Shown here: positions 9,132-18,623 of the stretch, in pieces
Position numbering within the stretch: position 1 is the first letter of the stretch
Layout of the letters: every line of letters starts with the position of its first letter
Source: an uncultured Lachnospiraceae bacterium
GTDB lineage: Bacteria; Bacillota; Clostridia; Lachnospirales; Lachnospiraceae
Length of the DNA stretch: 49,787 nt
Direction: 5' to 3'
Assembly: GCA_910577735.1 (NCBI GenBank)
Contig: CAJTOO010000003.1
Location: 183,973-233,759, forward strand
Made by a program: the position numbers and the translations under genes
The notes under the pieces: generated by a model
Told to the model about the DNA's origin: nothing
The model's input: only the letters and a program-made list of their open reading frames with translations
Database searches by the model: none

Positions 9132-10667
9132 TCAGAATCCCTGATAAATAAACTCGGAAGCGCTGTACCCCGGCCCATAACAGCCTAACAGAATCACAGC
9201 AAACAAAAGCGCGTACCACAGAATCCACCGCACCGGCAATGCCCTCCTGGCAATGCGGTCACGGACCCCTTCTTTTTGCTGCATCACCGATACCGCAAAC
9301 AAAAGCAAAAGTGAAAGTACCGTAACCACTGCCTCTATCGCGTCAAGTCCCAGATCAAAAACAGAACCGTCCCACACCACATGGGGATTCCACACCGTCA
9401 CCGCCCCTTTTAACATGGCCAAGGCATCTCCCACGGAAGCCGCACGGAAGAACAGATCGCCGATACACACCAGAAAGAAGGTGCGAAAGATCCTTATCGT
9501 GCCAATCACTCTGCCGGCAGGATTGATGGATAACCGTTCCATGGCTTTCCTGCAGGGCGCTTCCAAAAGCTCCTCCATCACAATATAGAACCAGTGCAAA
9601 AGCCCGGATCCAATCACAAACTTCCAGTCACCGCCATGCCAGATACCCACCGTCAGCCAGAGAATGAACATGGCCGCGAACGCAGCATACTGCTTCCCCT
9701 TCTTCTTACCGAACTTCTCCTTAAAGGATTTGTTCAGCCTGGTAAAGAACTTAGAACGCAGTACCGGATAGAATACATAATCTTTCATCCAGACGCCCAG
9801 CGTAATGTGCCATCTGCGCCAGTATTCCGCTACACTCCTGGCAAAGAATGGGGTCTTAAAGTTCTCCGGCAGAAGAATCCCGAAGCTCTCCGACATACCC
9901 AGTACAATATCCATACACCCCGAAAAGTCCGTATACAGCTGAAACGCATAACAGATGGTAGCCACCCAGATATAAGCCCCCGGATATCCCTCGTAATCCC
10001 CGTAGACCGTATTCACCAGTATTCCCAGCCGTTCGGCAATCACCAGTTTCTTAAAAAAGCCCCACAGCATACGCTGTAATCCATAGGCCACCTTCTTATA
10101 ATCGAAGGCATGGGGCGCAAAAAACTGCTCTCCGTGCTCGCGGTACTTTAGAATCGGCCCGGAAATAATCACCGGAAAATACATCCCATAAAGCGCCAGT
10201 TTCCAGAAATTCTCCTGGGGCTTCGCCATTCCATAATAGACATCTATCACATATCCCAACAGAGAGAACGTATAGAAGGACACGCCAAGGGGCACCAGAA
10301 AATCCACACTCTCAATCAACGTCCTGCTGCTGCCAAACAGCCTGGCCAAACCGTCTATGGTATAGATGCCGAAGTTCACATATTTCAGAACCACCAGTAT
10401 GCCAATATTAACTAATATAGTCATTAGGAGGATGCCCTTACGCTTTTTCACCTGTTCCTCCGGCGTCTGTGCCAGAAGTCTGCTGCCTCCATAGCAGGCG
10501 GCCACTGATACCGCCGGGTATAAAATCAGTATTTCCTGTCCCGAAAGGAAATAATACAGAATACTGCACAGCAAAAGAAGTCCCCACTGAAACTTCCGGG
10601 GGATACTATAGTACAATATCAGCATCACTGCGAAAAAACATAAAAAATAAAAGGATGTAATACCCAT
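9132..10667 (-). CDS. MBOAT family O-acyltransferase (AlgI/DltB-like)
   Basis: About 511 residues from the ATG at 10667 (MGITSFYF), where the hydrophobic sequence begins; the 42 in-frame codons upstream are low-complexity and out of character. Hallmarks are SFYTFSLLGYVIDVY, YWRRWHITLGVWMKDYVFYP and the catalytic-His region TVGIWHGGDWK followed by LLHWFY. Roughly 11 helices are expected. The family transfers acyl groups across the membrane to polysaccharide. It is divergent from the 10849 gene across a 181-bp region. No SGNH gene follows directly, unlike the second MBOAT at 12442. Confidence 0.9.
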   Translation of the reverse strand: MGITSFYFLCFFAVMLILYYSIPRKFQWGLLLLCSILYYFLSGQEILILYPAVSVAACYGGSRLLAQTPEEQVKKRKGILLMTILVNIGILVVLKYVNFGIYTIDGLARLFGSSRTLIESVDFLVPLGVSFYTFSLLGYVIDVYYGMAKPQENFWKLALYGMYFPVIISGPILKYREHGEQFFAPHAFDYKKVAYGLQRMLWGFFKKLVIAERLGILVNTVYGDYEGYPGAYIWVATICYAFQLYTDFSGCMDIVLGMSESFGILLPENFKTPFFARSVAEYWRRWHITLGVWMKDYVFYPVLRSKFFTRLNKSFKEKFGKKKGKQYAAFAAMFILWLTVGIWHGGDWKFVIGSGLLHWFYIVMEELLEAPCRKAMERLSINPAGRVIGTIRIFRTFFLVCIGDLFFRAASVGDALAMLKGAVTVWNPHVVWDGSVFDLGLDAIEAVVTVLSLLLLFAVSVMQQKEGVRDRIARRALPVRWILWYALLFAVILLGCYGPGYSASEFIYQGF

Positions 10668-10794
10668 CTTGCCACCACATAATCTCTTAAATTTACAACA
10701 TTCTTCTGCCCATGGGCCTTGCAGATACCTGCTGTGCCATGACGCTACTCCGATTTTATCATAAAACCCCGGCGAAAGAAACCATTTTGTCAAC

Positions 10795-10823
10795 TTGCAT
10801 ATTCCTTATAAATAAAGTAGAAT
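10795..10823 (+). promoter_or_regulatory. Sigma-A promoter of the GtrII-MBOAT-SGNH operon
   Basis: TTGCAT (10795-10800), a 17-nt spacer and TAGAAT (10818-10823), 25 bp upstream of the chosen start at 10849. It lies in the divergent region facing the 9132 MBOAT gene. Confidence 0.7.
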
Positions 10824-10848
10824 AGGGCCATGGAAAAGAGGTATGCAG

Positions 10849-12420
10849 ATGAATAAAACACTGAAACAACTGTCAGATAGATTCGGAATCCGTCCCCAAA
10901 ACATATCCTTGCTACCGGACTGGCTCACCCTGAATGCAGCACACAGACGCTTTTTTTATGCTCTGACTGTGCTGTACGGCATTTATATCCTGCCAATCCT
11001 TCTGACAGACCGCCCTTATCAGGATGATCTGACTCGAAGCCTGCGCGGTGTTACCGGCTGGACGAATGACGGACGCCCCTTCACAGAAGCCATCATGAAA
11101 TGGTTCTGCGGCGGTTTCCCTGTGGGGGATATCTCCCCGCTTCCCCTGATTTTATCCGCTGTATTTTTATCCTATACACTGACTTTATACGTGAAGCGGA
11201 ATCTCCCTGATTCCGACTCCCTATATCCCTTTCTTTACGTGGGGCTTGCCGTGATTGCCAATCCTTTCATGCTCTCCACCTTTTCTTATCAATTTGACTG
11301 CGTCACCATGATCATCTCCTTGTGTGCCGCTTTTATCCCATACCTGCTGCCTGACAACTGCGCACTGTGGAAAACGTTCTCTCTTTCCGGTCTGATGTGC
11401 CTGCTTATGCTTGTCACATACCAGCCCTGCAGCGGTGTCTATATCTGCCTCTGTATGCTGGAGCTGTTATTTATGATACATGCCGCATCTGTTGACCTTA
11501 CCCGGCTGGTCACACGTGCCTGTGCCCTGTGTGTCAGTGTGGGATTCTATTATTTCTTCGTGATGAACCGCTATATTCCGAACAGCGGCTGGCAGCCGGA
11601 AGCCTATCGATTTGCGATGGGATCCGATGTTTCCCTGTTTACGGCTATCCTGCAGAATTATAACAGTTTTGCCGCGCTTGTCCGGGAATATACAGCCGGC
11701 GTCCCCAGAATCCTTCTGCTTCTGGCTGCTGCATACGGTATAGGCGGTATGTCTGTCAGCCTTATGACCCTGATCGGGAAGCAGACCGGTATCCGCAGAA
11801 TCTGGCAGATACTCTATGTACTTTGCCTTCCTGCACTGACACTGCTTGGCTGTCTTCTTCCCCTGCTTGTCTTAAAGCCAACCTTTTTCACCATCAGTTC
11901 CCACACCTTAATCGCTCTGTGCGGTCTGGGAACATGGCTGGGAATTATGATGTCTTTCCTGTCACAGAAAATCGGGCGTCTGATGCTTGTTTTCGCTCTT
12001 CCCTGTATCCTCTTTAGCTTTACCTTTTCCTACACCTACGGAAACGCCATGAAGAGCCAGCAACAGTATGAAGAATACATGGCCTGCAACATTGTCCATG
12101 ATATAGAAACCCTCAATGCCGACGGTCAGTACGCATATCTGACGGTGGAAGGCGATATGCCTTATGCCAGAGAGACTGCCATGCTCTGTGACAAATATCC
12201 TCTCTACCGGGATCTTGTTCCTGTTTACATCAACAACTCTTCTTACCTGGGCGGGGCTCTGCTGTCCCACTACATGCAGGAAGACCTGGAATTTACAAGC
12301 ATGACGGAAGAGGACGCAGCCCTGCTTGCCACGGGGCAGCCTGTCATAAAAGGCACTGTATATTCCTGTTATTTAAATGCAGATAAGATCATTGTTTATT
12401 TTCACGGAGAGATTTTCTAA
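10849..12420 (+). CDS. GtrII-like glucosyltransferase-domain membrane protein
   Basis: 523 residues from the second of two close ATGs. AGAGG at 10837-10841 is 7 nt from 10849 but only 1 nt from the ATG at 10843. About eleven helices follow a short cytoplasmic N-terminus. The motif DRPYQDDLTRS with WTNDGRPFTEAIM is typical of the GtrII family, whose members transfer glucose from undecaprenyl-phosphate-glucose to O-antigen outside the membrane. A hydrophilic C-terminal segment of about 120 residues follows the last helix. It is the first gene of a three-gene operon, with 21 bp before the MBOAT gene. Confidence 0.75.
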   Translation: MNKTLKQLSDRFGIRPQNISLLPDWLTLNAAHRRFFYALTVLYGIYILPILLTDRPYQDDLTRSLRGVTGWTNDGRPFTEAIMKWFCGGFPVGDISPLPLILSAVFLSYTLTLYVKRNLPDSDSLYPFLYVGLAVIANPFMLSTFSYQFDCVTMIISLCAAFIPYLLPDNCALWKTFSLSGLMCLLMLVTYQPCSGVYICLCMLELLFMIHAASVDLTRLVTRACALCVSVGFYYFFVMNRYIPNSGWQPEAYRFAMGSDVSLFTAILQNYNSFAALVREYTAGVPRILLLLAAAYGIGGMSVSLMTLIGKQTGIRRIWQILYVLCLPALTLLGCLLPLLVLKPTFFTISSHTLIALCGLGTWLGIMMSFLSQKIGRLMLVFALPCILFSFTFSYTYGNAMKSQQQYEEYMACNIVHDIETLNADGQYAYLTVEGDMPYARETAMLCDKYPLYRDLVPVYINNSSYLGGALLSHYMQEDLEFTSMTEEDAALLATGQPVIKGTVYSCYLNADKIIVYFHGEIF

Positions 12421-12441
12421 TATCATATAAGGAGGGTAACC

Positions 12442-13890
12442 ATGTTATTTCATTCCATGTCCTTTGCAGTCTTTCTCATCATTGTGTTTATCCTTTACTA
12501 TCTGGTGCCCCACCGGTACAGATGGTGTTTTCTGCTGGCGGCAAGTTATGCCTTCTACATGAACCTGCACGTAAGTTACGGCCTTTTGCTGCTTGCCACC
12601 ACCTTATTGACCTATGGGCTTGCCCTGCAGCTGGAAAAGGCTGAAACAACCGGTCAGAAAAGGCGAAACCTCCTTTGCGGCATCCTGCCCCTTGTGCTGA
12701 TACTGTTTGTCTTTAAGACGGCATCCCCCATCCTGGACAGGCTCAATGCCCTGATCGAGGCAGGGCGTCTGACCATGCAGCCGTTTACGCTGCGGATTCT
12801 TCTGCCTGCCGGTGTATCCTTCTACTTTTTCCAGTCCATGGGATACCTGATCGACGTCTATCGGGGTAAAATCCGGGCAGAGAGACATTTTGGCTACTAC
12901 GCCCTCTTTGTCTCCTTCTTTCCCCAGCTTCTGGCCGGTCCCATTGGCCGGGCTGACAGCCTTCTGCCCCAGTATCATAAAGAGGAACATCCTTTCGACT
13001 ATGACAATGTAACCTACGGCCTGAAACTGATGGCCTGGGGCTACTTTAAAAAGCTGGTGATTGCAGATGTGTTCGCCGGTGTGGTGGACGAGATTTACAA
13101 CCAGCCCTACAGTTACGTTGGCCTGGTCTTCATCATCGTCACGGTGATGTTCGCCATTGAAATTTATTGTGATTTCTCCGGTTACTCTGATATTGCCATC
13201 GGCTGTGCCAAACTTTTTGGTATCGATCTTATGACCAATTTCAAGAGTCCCTATTTCTCTTTCTCTATCAAAGAATTCTGGAGCAGATGGCATATCTCCC
13301 TCTCCACCTGGTTCCGGGACTATGTTTACATTCCTCTGGGCGGCAACCGGGTGAAAAGATGGCGGCACTGCCTGAATCTTTTCATCACTTTCCTGGTCAG
13401 CGGATTCTGGCATGGCAGCAGCCTCACCTATATCTTCTGGGGCGGTATCCACGGCCTTTTACAGATTGTTGAAACCTTTCTCTATCCTAAGACGCGTAAA
13501 GGAGAGGCCGTGGTGCGCAGGAAACACTGGTGGCAGCTGCCGATCACCTTTATCCTGCTGTGCTTTACCTGGATTTTTTTCCGGGCCAACACCATACAGG
13601 ATGCTTTCTGGGTCATCTACAAGCTGTTCTGGGACGCCTCCAGACCGCTTAATTATCTCAAGACCGCTGCCATCTGCCTGAATATGTCCTATCTTTCCAT
13701 GATTGGCATGTTCCTGTCCGTAGTGGTGCTTGGCATCTATGACTGCATTTCTTTAAAGCAGGATGTGATCAAACTGGTATCGAGACAAAAATGCTTCGTG
13801 CGCTGGCCCATCTACGTGCTTTTGTTAGTGGTGATCGCACTGTTCTCCAACAAGGGAATCGCTACGGAATTTATTTATTTCCAGTTTTAA
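12442..13890 (+). CDS. MBOAT family O-acyltransferase (DltB/AlgI-like)
   Basis: 482 residues with about ten helices. Signature blocks are SFYFFQSMGYLIDVYRGK, AIEIYCDFSGYSDIAIG, FWSRWHISLSTWFRDYVYIPLGG and the catalytic-His block VSGFWHGSS followed by GGIHGLLQ. Start ATG is preceded by AAGGAGGG. The next gene, 12 bp downstream, encodes an SGNH-like protein, giving the pair used for transmembrane O-acylation of alginate, peptidoglycan and teichoic acid. The transferred group may be acetyl; a carrier-linked glyceryl unit is an alternative given the ACP/FkbH genes in this locus. Confidence 0.92.
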   Translation: MLFHSMSFAVFLIIVFILYYLVPHRYRWCFLLAASYAFYMNLHVSYGLLLLATTLLTYGLALQLEKAETTGQKRRNLLCGILPLVLILFVFKTASPILDRLNALIEAGRLTMQPFTLRILLPAGVSFYFFQSMGYLIDVYRGKIRAERHFGYYALFVSFFPQLLAGPIGRADSLLPQYHKEEHPFDYDNVTYGLKLMAWGYFKKLVIADVFAGVVDEIYNQPYSYVGLVFIIVTVMFAIEIYCDFSGYSDIAIGCAKLFGIDLMTNFKSPYFSFSIKEFWSRWHISLSTWFRDYVYIPLGGNRVKRWRHCLNLFITFLVSGFWHGSSLTYIFWGGIHGLLQIVETFLYPKTRKGEAVVRRKHWWQLPITFILLCFTWIFFRANTIQDAFWVIYKLFWDASRPLNYLKTAAICLNMSYLSMIGMFLSVVVLGIYDCISLKQDVIKLVSRQKCFVRWPIYVLLLVVIALFSNKGIATEFIYFQF

Positions 13891-13902
13891 GGAGGAATTG
13901 CC

Positions 13903-14868
13903 ATGAAAAAGAAGAAAAGAATCGTTCCTTTTATCATAAAATGCTTCGCTATTCCGGCAGCGGCCATGTTTATCCTGTATCTCCTGAACATTCCCTACCG
14001 GAAAATTGATGACGAGAAATACATGGACCTGTGGAATCTGCGCATGCTGGGCAACCAGATCAACGAAGTGGAGATTGCCAATATCGGCAGTTCCCACGGC
14101 GCCTATAATTTTGTCTACAAGGATTTGGAAGAACAGGGGTATTCCTGTTTCAATTTCGGCAATGCCAGCCAGACCTACACCTACGACCTGGCGCTCTTAA
14201 AGGAGTATGGCAAATATATAGACGAAGGCTGTGTATTGTTCATTCCGGTCTCCTATTTTTCCTTCAACAATGAGACCGTGAACGATACGGAAGCGCAGGC
14301 GCTGAGCATCAAATACTATCATTGCCTCTCTCCCTGGAACATACCGGACTATGACCTGTACACTGACATCGTGACCACAAGACTGCCGATTCTGTCCGCC
14401 GGGGAGGATATCCTGAAACTTTTCCCTGACTTAACCCTTACAGTACAGGCCGCCGAAGGGGAAGAAAGCGGTGTCAATGTGGAGGAATTTGCCGAGCGGG
14501 CAAGACAGCGTTATGACCGGCATTTTAATGGCAAGGAAGAATACTTCCTGCCGGAGCGGATTGAAGAACTGTACGCCATTATTGCATACTGTAAAGAGCA
14601 TGAGATCACACCGGTGCTGATTACCACACCGTTTTCACAGTATTATACGCAGCTGGTATCTGAAGCGTTTTTACAGCAGTTTAACAGTATTATAGAAAAA
14701 GCAGCATCTGACACTGGTGTCAGTTATTATGACTATTCCCATGATGAGAGGTTCCAATCTAATCTGGAATACTTTTCGGATTCCGACCATCTCAATGAGA
14801 CAGGGCAGGCATATTTCATGGAGGTTCTGAAAGAAGACGTAACAGAATTACAGGAGGCGCTTGATTAG
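13903..14868 (+). CDS. SGNH-like acyltransfer partner (DltD/AlgJ-like)
   Basis: 321 residues with a basic start (MKKKKR), one N-terminal helix at about 8-25 and an extracytoplasmic SGNH-like domain. Instead of GDS it has IGSSHGAYNF near residue 66, the serine context seen in DltD and AlgJ/AlgX-type proteins, and a C-terminal DSDHLNETG block carrying Asp and His. These proteins receive an acyl group from the MBOAT partner and pass it to a glycan. AGGAGG lies 7 nt before the ATG. The stop overlaps the convergent YdjC gene by 4 bp and no terminator lies between them. Confidence 0.8.
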   Translation: MKKKKRIVPFIIKCFAIPAAAMFILYLLNIPYRKIDDEKYMDLWNLRMLGNQINEVEIANIGSSHGAYNFVYKDLEEQGYSCFNFGNASQTYTYDLALLKEYGKYIDEGCVLFIPVSYFSFNNETVNDTEAQALSIKYYHCLSPWNIPDYDLYTDIVTTRLPILSAGEDILKLFPDLTLTVQAAEGEESGVNVEEFAERARQRYDRHFNGKEEYFLPERIEELYAIIAYCKEHEITPVLITTPFSQYYTQLVSEAFLQQFNSIIEKAASDTGVSYYDYSHDERFQSNLEYFSDSDHLNETGQAYFMEVLKEDVTELQEALD

Positions 14869-15848
14869 CGCCTCCTGCTTTCTTCTGCCATCAGATGCAG
14901 CTGTGTATCTTTCTCTTTATCTCTCTCCAGCCGCAGCACCGTATCCTTCTCCACTTCCCTGTCCGGACACATATAGAAGGTCTTGACCGCCTCTTTTCCA
15001 ATCTCCTCGGTCACTTCCTCACCCAGTGTCAATCCGGGATGGAACAGGATTTCCAGGGTTCTTCTATCCTCACCTGCCCTGCGGATCATCTTCGGATACA
15101 GCGTCATGATCCTGCCATGATCCATGCGTCCGCTCATGATCAGTCCCCAAAGGTACATCTGCTCCATGTCATGCCTGCTGCAGTACCGATCCACCTTATG
15201 GGAATAGAACCAGAGCAGCCTGTTTTTTACGAAATTAATGGAACGGTAAGTCTTTCGAAGTCCTTTCTCTGCGAGAAAGACCCCCATCACTTCCTTGGAA
15301 TTTCTGATATAAGAAAGCTGCCATCCTTCCTCTTTAACCACTTCTAAGACAGCCTCCCACACCACCGGAATCATATGCGCATGTTGATGACTATCCAGCC
15401 TAAGCCCCTCCTGCCCGCAGGCAATTCCATGCTTTTTCGCAATCTCCACGCACTTGTTGACGGCTTCCTGTGTCCGCAGAATCTGTGCTTTGATTTCCCG
15501 TTTTAACTGCTCCTTGACCTGTCTGCGCTTTCCCGGCAGATAAGAATACGTAAAAAGTCCTCCCCAGGACAGTCCCATCAGTCCGGTGTCCCCTTTTACC
15601 AGAAGAGGCACCTCCCCTTTCTTTGCTAAGCTCCTTCCCTCCACAAAGTCCAAATGCACCGACATAAGCGGCAAAAAGGGTAACGACGGAATCTGCTCAT
15701 AGAGCATCTCCATACACTGCCCAAAGCAGCTCATATTAGGCACAATGCTGATACTGTCCAGCTTACCGGCCTGCATACATTCCAACATATTCAGGGAAGT
15801 ATTCTCTGTCAATGCATAATCATCCGCATGAAAATCTGTCTTAACCAT
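14865..15848 (-). CDS. YdjC/ChbG-family carbohydrate deacetylase
   Basis: 327 residues. The N-terminal DFHADDYALTENTS motif holds the metal-binding Asp-Asp, and LDSHQHAHMIP holds paired histidines, as in ChbG, which removes an acetyl group from chitooligosaccharides. The C-terminal FHPG motif fits the family. The enzyme is cytosolic by appearance, with no signal peptide. It is the last gene of the minus-strand run that includes the LIC_10190-like protein 17 bp upstream. It may deacetylate a lipid-linked or activated amino sugar during glycan assembly; the substrate is not readable from sequence. Confidence 0.85.
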   Translation of the reverse strand: MVKTDFHADDYALTENTSLNMLECMQAGKLDSISIVPNMSCFGQCMEMLYEQIPSLPFLPLMSVHLDFVEGRSLAKKGEVPLLVKGDTGLMGLSWGGLFTYSYLPGKRRQVKEQLKREIKAQILRTQEAVNKCVEIAKKHGIACGQEGLRLDSHQHAHMIPVVWEAVLEVVKEEGWQLSYIRNSKEVMGVFLAEKGLRKTYRSINFVKNRLLWFYSHKVDRYCSRHDMEQMYLWGLIMSGRMDHGRIMTLYPKMIRRAGEDRRTLEILFHPGLTLGEEVTEEIGKEAVKTFYMCPDREVEKDTVLRLERDKEKDTQLHLMAEESRRR

Positions 15849-15865
15849 ATATACCTCTTTCTTTC

Positions 15866-17554
15866 CTATCGCCAGGCTTCTTCCGTATAGCGGAAACCAT
15901 CCGCCAAGCCCTCTCCGCGAAGCTGCAAATGATTCAGCTGTCCCCCCTGGGGCGTGGAAGGAAACGCCGGATACCCGATCAGATCATCATCCGGCTCCCA
16001 GATGATCACATTTCCCATCTGCACCTGGGTGGCAGGCCATGCACCATAAGGCGGCTGTCTCAACCAGTACTTAGATTCCATCTCTCCGATATCCTTTACC
16101 TTACCGGCGAAAAATACCAGGGCAGACAACATCACCAGAGTCCCTGCTGCCGCCAGCACATCTCTCCTTCGCAGAGCCTCAGTCCCCTCCCAGCCGCCAA
16201 GAGCAAGTGCAATCACAATCAGTACATAGACTTGACCATAACGAATCAGCGGCGCTGCCATCAGCCAGAATACCAGACACACCACGCCGGCTGCCAGAAC
16301 TGCTGCGTGTTCATACTTTTTGCAGGTCATCTGTTTCCAGATTCGATACAAGATCACCAGGGTGCAGATCACGCCCGCAGCCAGCAGGATACGATACCCC
16401 GCGCTCATGGACAGGAACCAGTCGGGAATCCAGCCAAACAGCGAATTGTCATACGCTTCCATATTGGTGAGCCCTCTGCCCCACATTTTAATATCAAGGC
16501 TGTCACTGCGAAGCACTTCCGGATCCATCTTCCAGTCCACGTTAAAAAGGTCAATCCCTTCATAGGGGTAAATCAGATACCCTGAAATGATCACGTTGCG
16601 GATCAGATAAGGCGCCACCACCATAACTGCCAGCAGGCCGTTATGAAAGACAGCGCGGAAATCTTTTTTGCGGAGCAGCTGATACAAGGGATAGCAGACC
16701 AGAATCACAATCGCCGCCGCCGACAATTTCACGGTGAGCGCATAGAATCCCACCAGACAGACATAACACCAGGGCGCTGTCTCCTGTTCCCCGCTCTCCA
16801 TCAGTTCACACCACTTTGCACAGATATAGACAATCAAAAGCATGGCCCAGATATCCGTACCGGAAGAAGCGATGCTGTAACGGCTTCTCACCACATAGAC
16901 TGCCATCACACATTTGAGCAGATCCGAAGTCTGCCACCTCTCTTTCCCCGGCACCCGCACCGTGCCAAAGGCATAAAACAGCGCACAAAGACAAAAGAAC
17001 CCATTCAGGGTATGCAGGGACTGCCCCACCAGCCATTCCAGGCTAAAGAGCGCCTGCAGACTCATAAAGGCGCTGTTATAGGCAAAACGCATGTGCAGAT
17101 TGCCAAGTCCCGGCACCACACCATACTCCTCAATCCACCGAATGGCCTGCGCATGATACAGCCCCGTGTCATACTGACCAGGATCCTGGGTCGTCCAAAG
17201 AAGCACAGATGCCAGACACAGCAAAAGAAGCACTGCCCTCGGCAGCGGCATTTTCATCTGCTCCACACCGGGCAGGAGCTTACGCTGTCTGTCCCTGCGC
17301 AGATACCGCATCACATACAGAACCGTCAGGATGATCCCCGCCAGGCCCAGAATGGTGCAGGCAATGCCTGCCACCTTATAAATAACACTGAACAGCTGCG
17401 CATAGATATTCAGAAAAGCAAGTCCTGTCACAATATAAACATCCGGCTTGCCCATACACTGCAAGTCTTTCCGATAGATACAATCCACAACCGCTTTACC
17501 GAAAATAAAGGATGCAGCGCCAATGACAATCCATGAAAAGAACACTAACAGCAT
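15866..17554 (-). CDS. LIC_10190-like polytopic membrane protein (GT-C-like)
   Basis: 562 residues with about twelve helices. The motif DPGQYDTGLYHAQAIRWIEE followed by GLGNLHMRFAYNSAFM matches what I recall of the LIC_10190 family of putative GT-C membrane proteins. The start at 17554 overlaps the end of the GT2 gene by 10 bp, so the two are probably translationally coupled and could act as a pair: GT2 making an undecaprenyl-phosphate sugar and this protein using it outside the membrane. A soluble segment of about 60 residues forms the C-terminus. Confidence 0.7.
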   Translation of the reverse strand: MLLVFFSWIVIGAASFIFGKAVVDCIYRKDLQCMGKPDVYIVTGLAFLNIYAQLFSVIYKVAGIACTILGLAGIILTVLYVMRYLRRDRQRKLLPGVEQMKMPLPRAVLLLLCLASVLLWTTQDPGQYDTGLYHAQAIRWIEEYGVVPGLGNLHMRFAYNSAFMSLQALFSLEWLVGQSLHTLNGFFCLCALFYAFGTVRVPGKERWQTSDLLKCVMAVYVVRSRYSIASSGTDIWAMLLIVYICAKWCELMESGEQETAPWCYVCLVGFYALTVKLSAAAIVILVCYPLYQLLRKKDFRAVFHNGLLAVMVVAPYLIRNVIISGYLIYPYEGIDLFNVDWKMDPEVLRSDSLDIKMWGRGLTNMEAYDNSLFGWIPDWFLSMSAGYRILLAAGVICTLVILYRIWKQMTCKKYEHAAVLAAGVVCLVFWLMAAPLIRYGQVYVLIVIALALGGWEGTEALRRRDVLAAAGTLVMLSALVFFAGKVKDIGEMESKYWLRQPPYGAWPATQVQMGNVIIWEPDDDLIGYPAFPSTPQGGQLNHLQLRGEGLADGFRYTEEAWR

Positions 17555-18546
17555 CTTTCTTGTTCCTCCTGCACATCCTCACGCCAGACAAACGTATCTA
17601 TAATATATCTTGGCCGATGTTTGGTCTCCATGTAAATCTTACCCACATATTCCCCGATAATACCCAGTGACAGCAGCGTGATACCGCCAAGCATCAGGGT
17701 CACAAGCAACGTGGTGGTGTACCCAGGCACATTGTTGCCGTTCACCCAGTCTACCAACCCGATGATGCACATGACAAAGCTGAAAATGCATACCAGGAAA
17801 CCCAATCCCGCAATCAGACGCAATGGTCTTATGCTCATAGACGTAATTCCGTCAAGAGCGAGCGTCATCATTTTGCTTAACGTATATTTAGAGTGGCCTG
17901 CCTCTCTGGCCTTCACGTCAAAGTACACCACGTCTGAAGGAAATCCCATGGTAGGAATCAGTCCCCGCAGAAACAGATTCGTCTCTTTATACTCCGCCAG
18001 GGCGTTTAAGGCCTTTTTAGACATCAGACGGTAATCTGCATGGTTCGTCATCACGGTGCTGCCCAGCATATGCATCAGTTTATAGTAAGCCGTGGCCGTG
18101 GCTTTCTTAAAGAAGCCGTCGGAGTGCCTGTCATTGCGCACCCCATAGACTACTTCACAGCCGTCCATATAGCGGGCCAGAAATTCATCCAGCGCCTCGA
18201 TATCCTGCTGCAGATCGGCATCAATGGTGACCACCACGTCCGCATACTGTCTGGCCGTCATCATACCTGCTAAGATCGCACTCTGGTGCCCGTAATTACC
18301 TGCCAGGCTCACCACAGAGAACATCTTTTCTTCTTTGGCAATCTTATGGAGCAGATACAGGGTCTTGTCTTTACTGCCATCGTTGACAAACATGATCTTA
18401 CTGCCTTTGGCTATCTTTCCTTCCTGCTGCAGGCGCTTTATCTTGTCCCCCATGACGCTGGCGGATTTCTCCACCACTTCTTCTTCGTTATAGCAAGGTA
18501 CTACAAGATAAAGTACCGGTATCTTCCGTTGTTCCATTTCATTCAT
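17545..18546 (-). CDS. GtrB/DPM1-type polyprenyl-phosphate glycosyltransferase (GT2)
   Basis: About 333 residues from the ATG at 18546, preceded by AAAGGAG (11-nt spacing); an in-frame ATG three codons further in is the alternative. The GT-A domain has VVPCYNEEEVV, VNDGSKDKT and DADLQQD. Two C-terminal helices (SMSIRPLRLIAG to FVMCIIGLVDW, and TTLLVTLMLGGITLLSLG) precede the GEYVGKIYMETKHRPRY tail typical of the bactoprenol glucosyltransferase family. It should form a polyprenyl-monophosphate sugar donor, most simply for the coupled downstream membrane protein. Confidence 0.9.
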   Translation of the reverse strand: MNEMEQRKIPVLYLVVPCYNEEEVVEKSASVMGDKIKRLQQEGKIAKGSKIMFVNDGSKDKTLYLLHKIAKEEKMFSVVSLAGNYGHQSAILAGMMTARQYADVVVTIDADLQQDIEALDEFLARYMDGCEVVYGVRNDRHSDGFFKKATATAYYKLMHMLGSTVMTNHADYRLMSKKALNALAEYKETNLFLRGLIPTMGFPSDVVYFDVKAREAGHSKYTLSKMMTLALDGITSMSIRPLRLIAGLGFLVCIFSFVMCIIGLVDWVNGNNVPGYTTTLLVTLMLGGITLLSLGIIGEYVGKIYMETKHRPRYIIDTFVWREDVQEEQERCC

Positions 18547-18623
18547 GTTTACCCATGCTCCTTTCACGGCATGCGGATTTGCACGTACACAAATCTGCGG
18601 TTGAAAGTCCCTGATCTTCAACC

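Noticed and set aside
12604..13452. Long open frame opposite the MBOAT gene
   Set aside because: It is antisense to a complete MBOAT gene with clear motifs and has no ribosome binding site or family features.
16643..17536. 297-codon open frame opposite the LIC_10190-like gene
   Set aside because: Composition (many His, Arg, Pro, Gln) is typical of an antisense shadow, and the opposite strand holds a coherent membrane protein.
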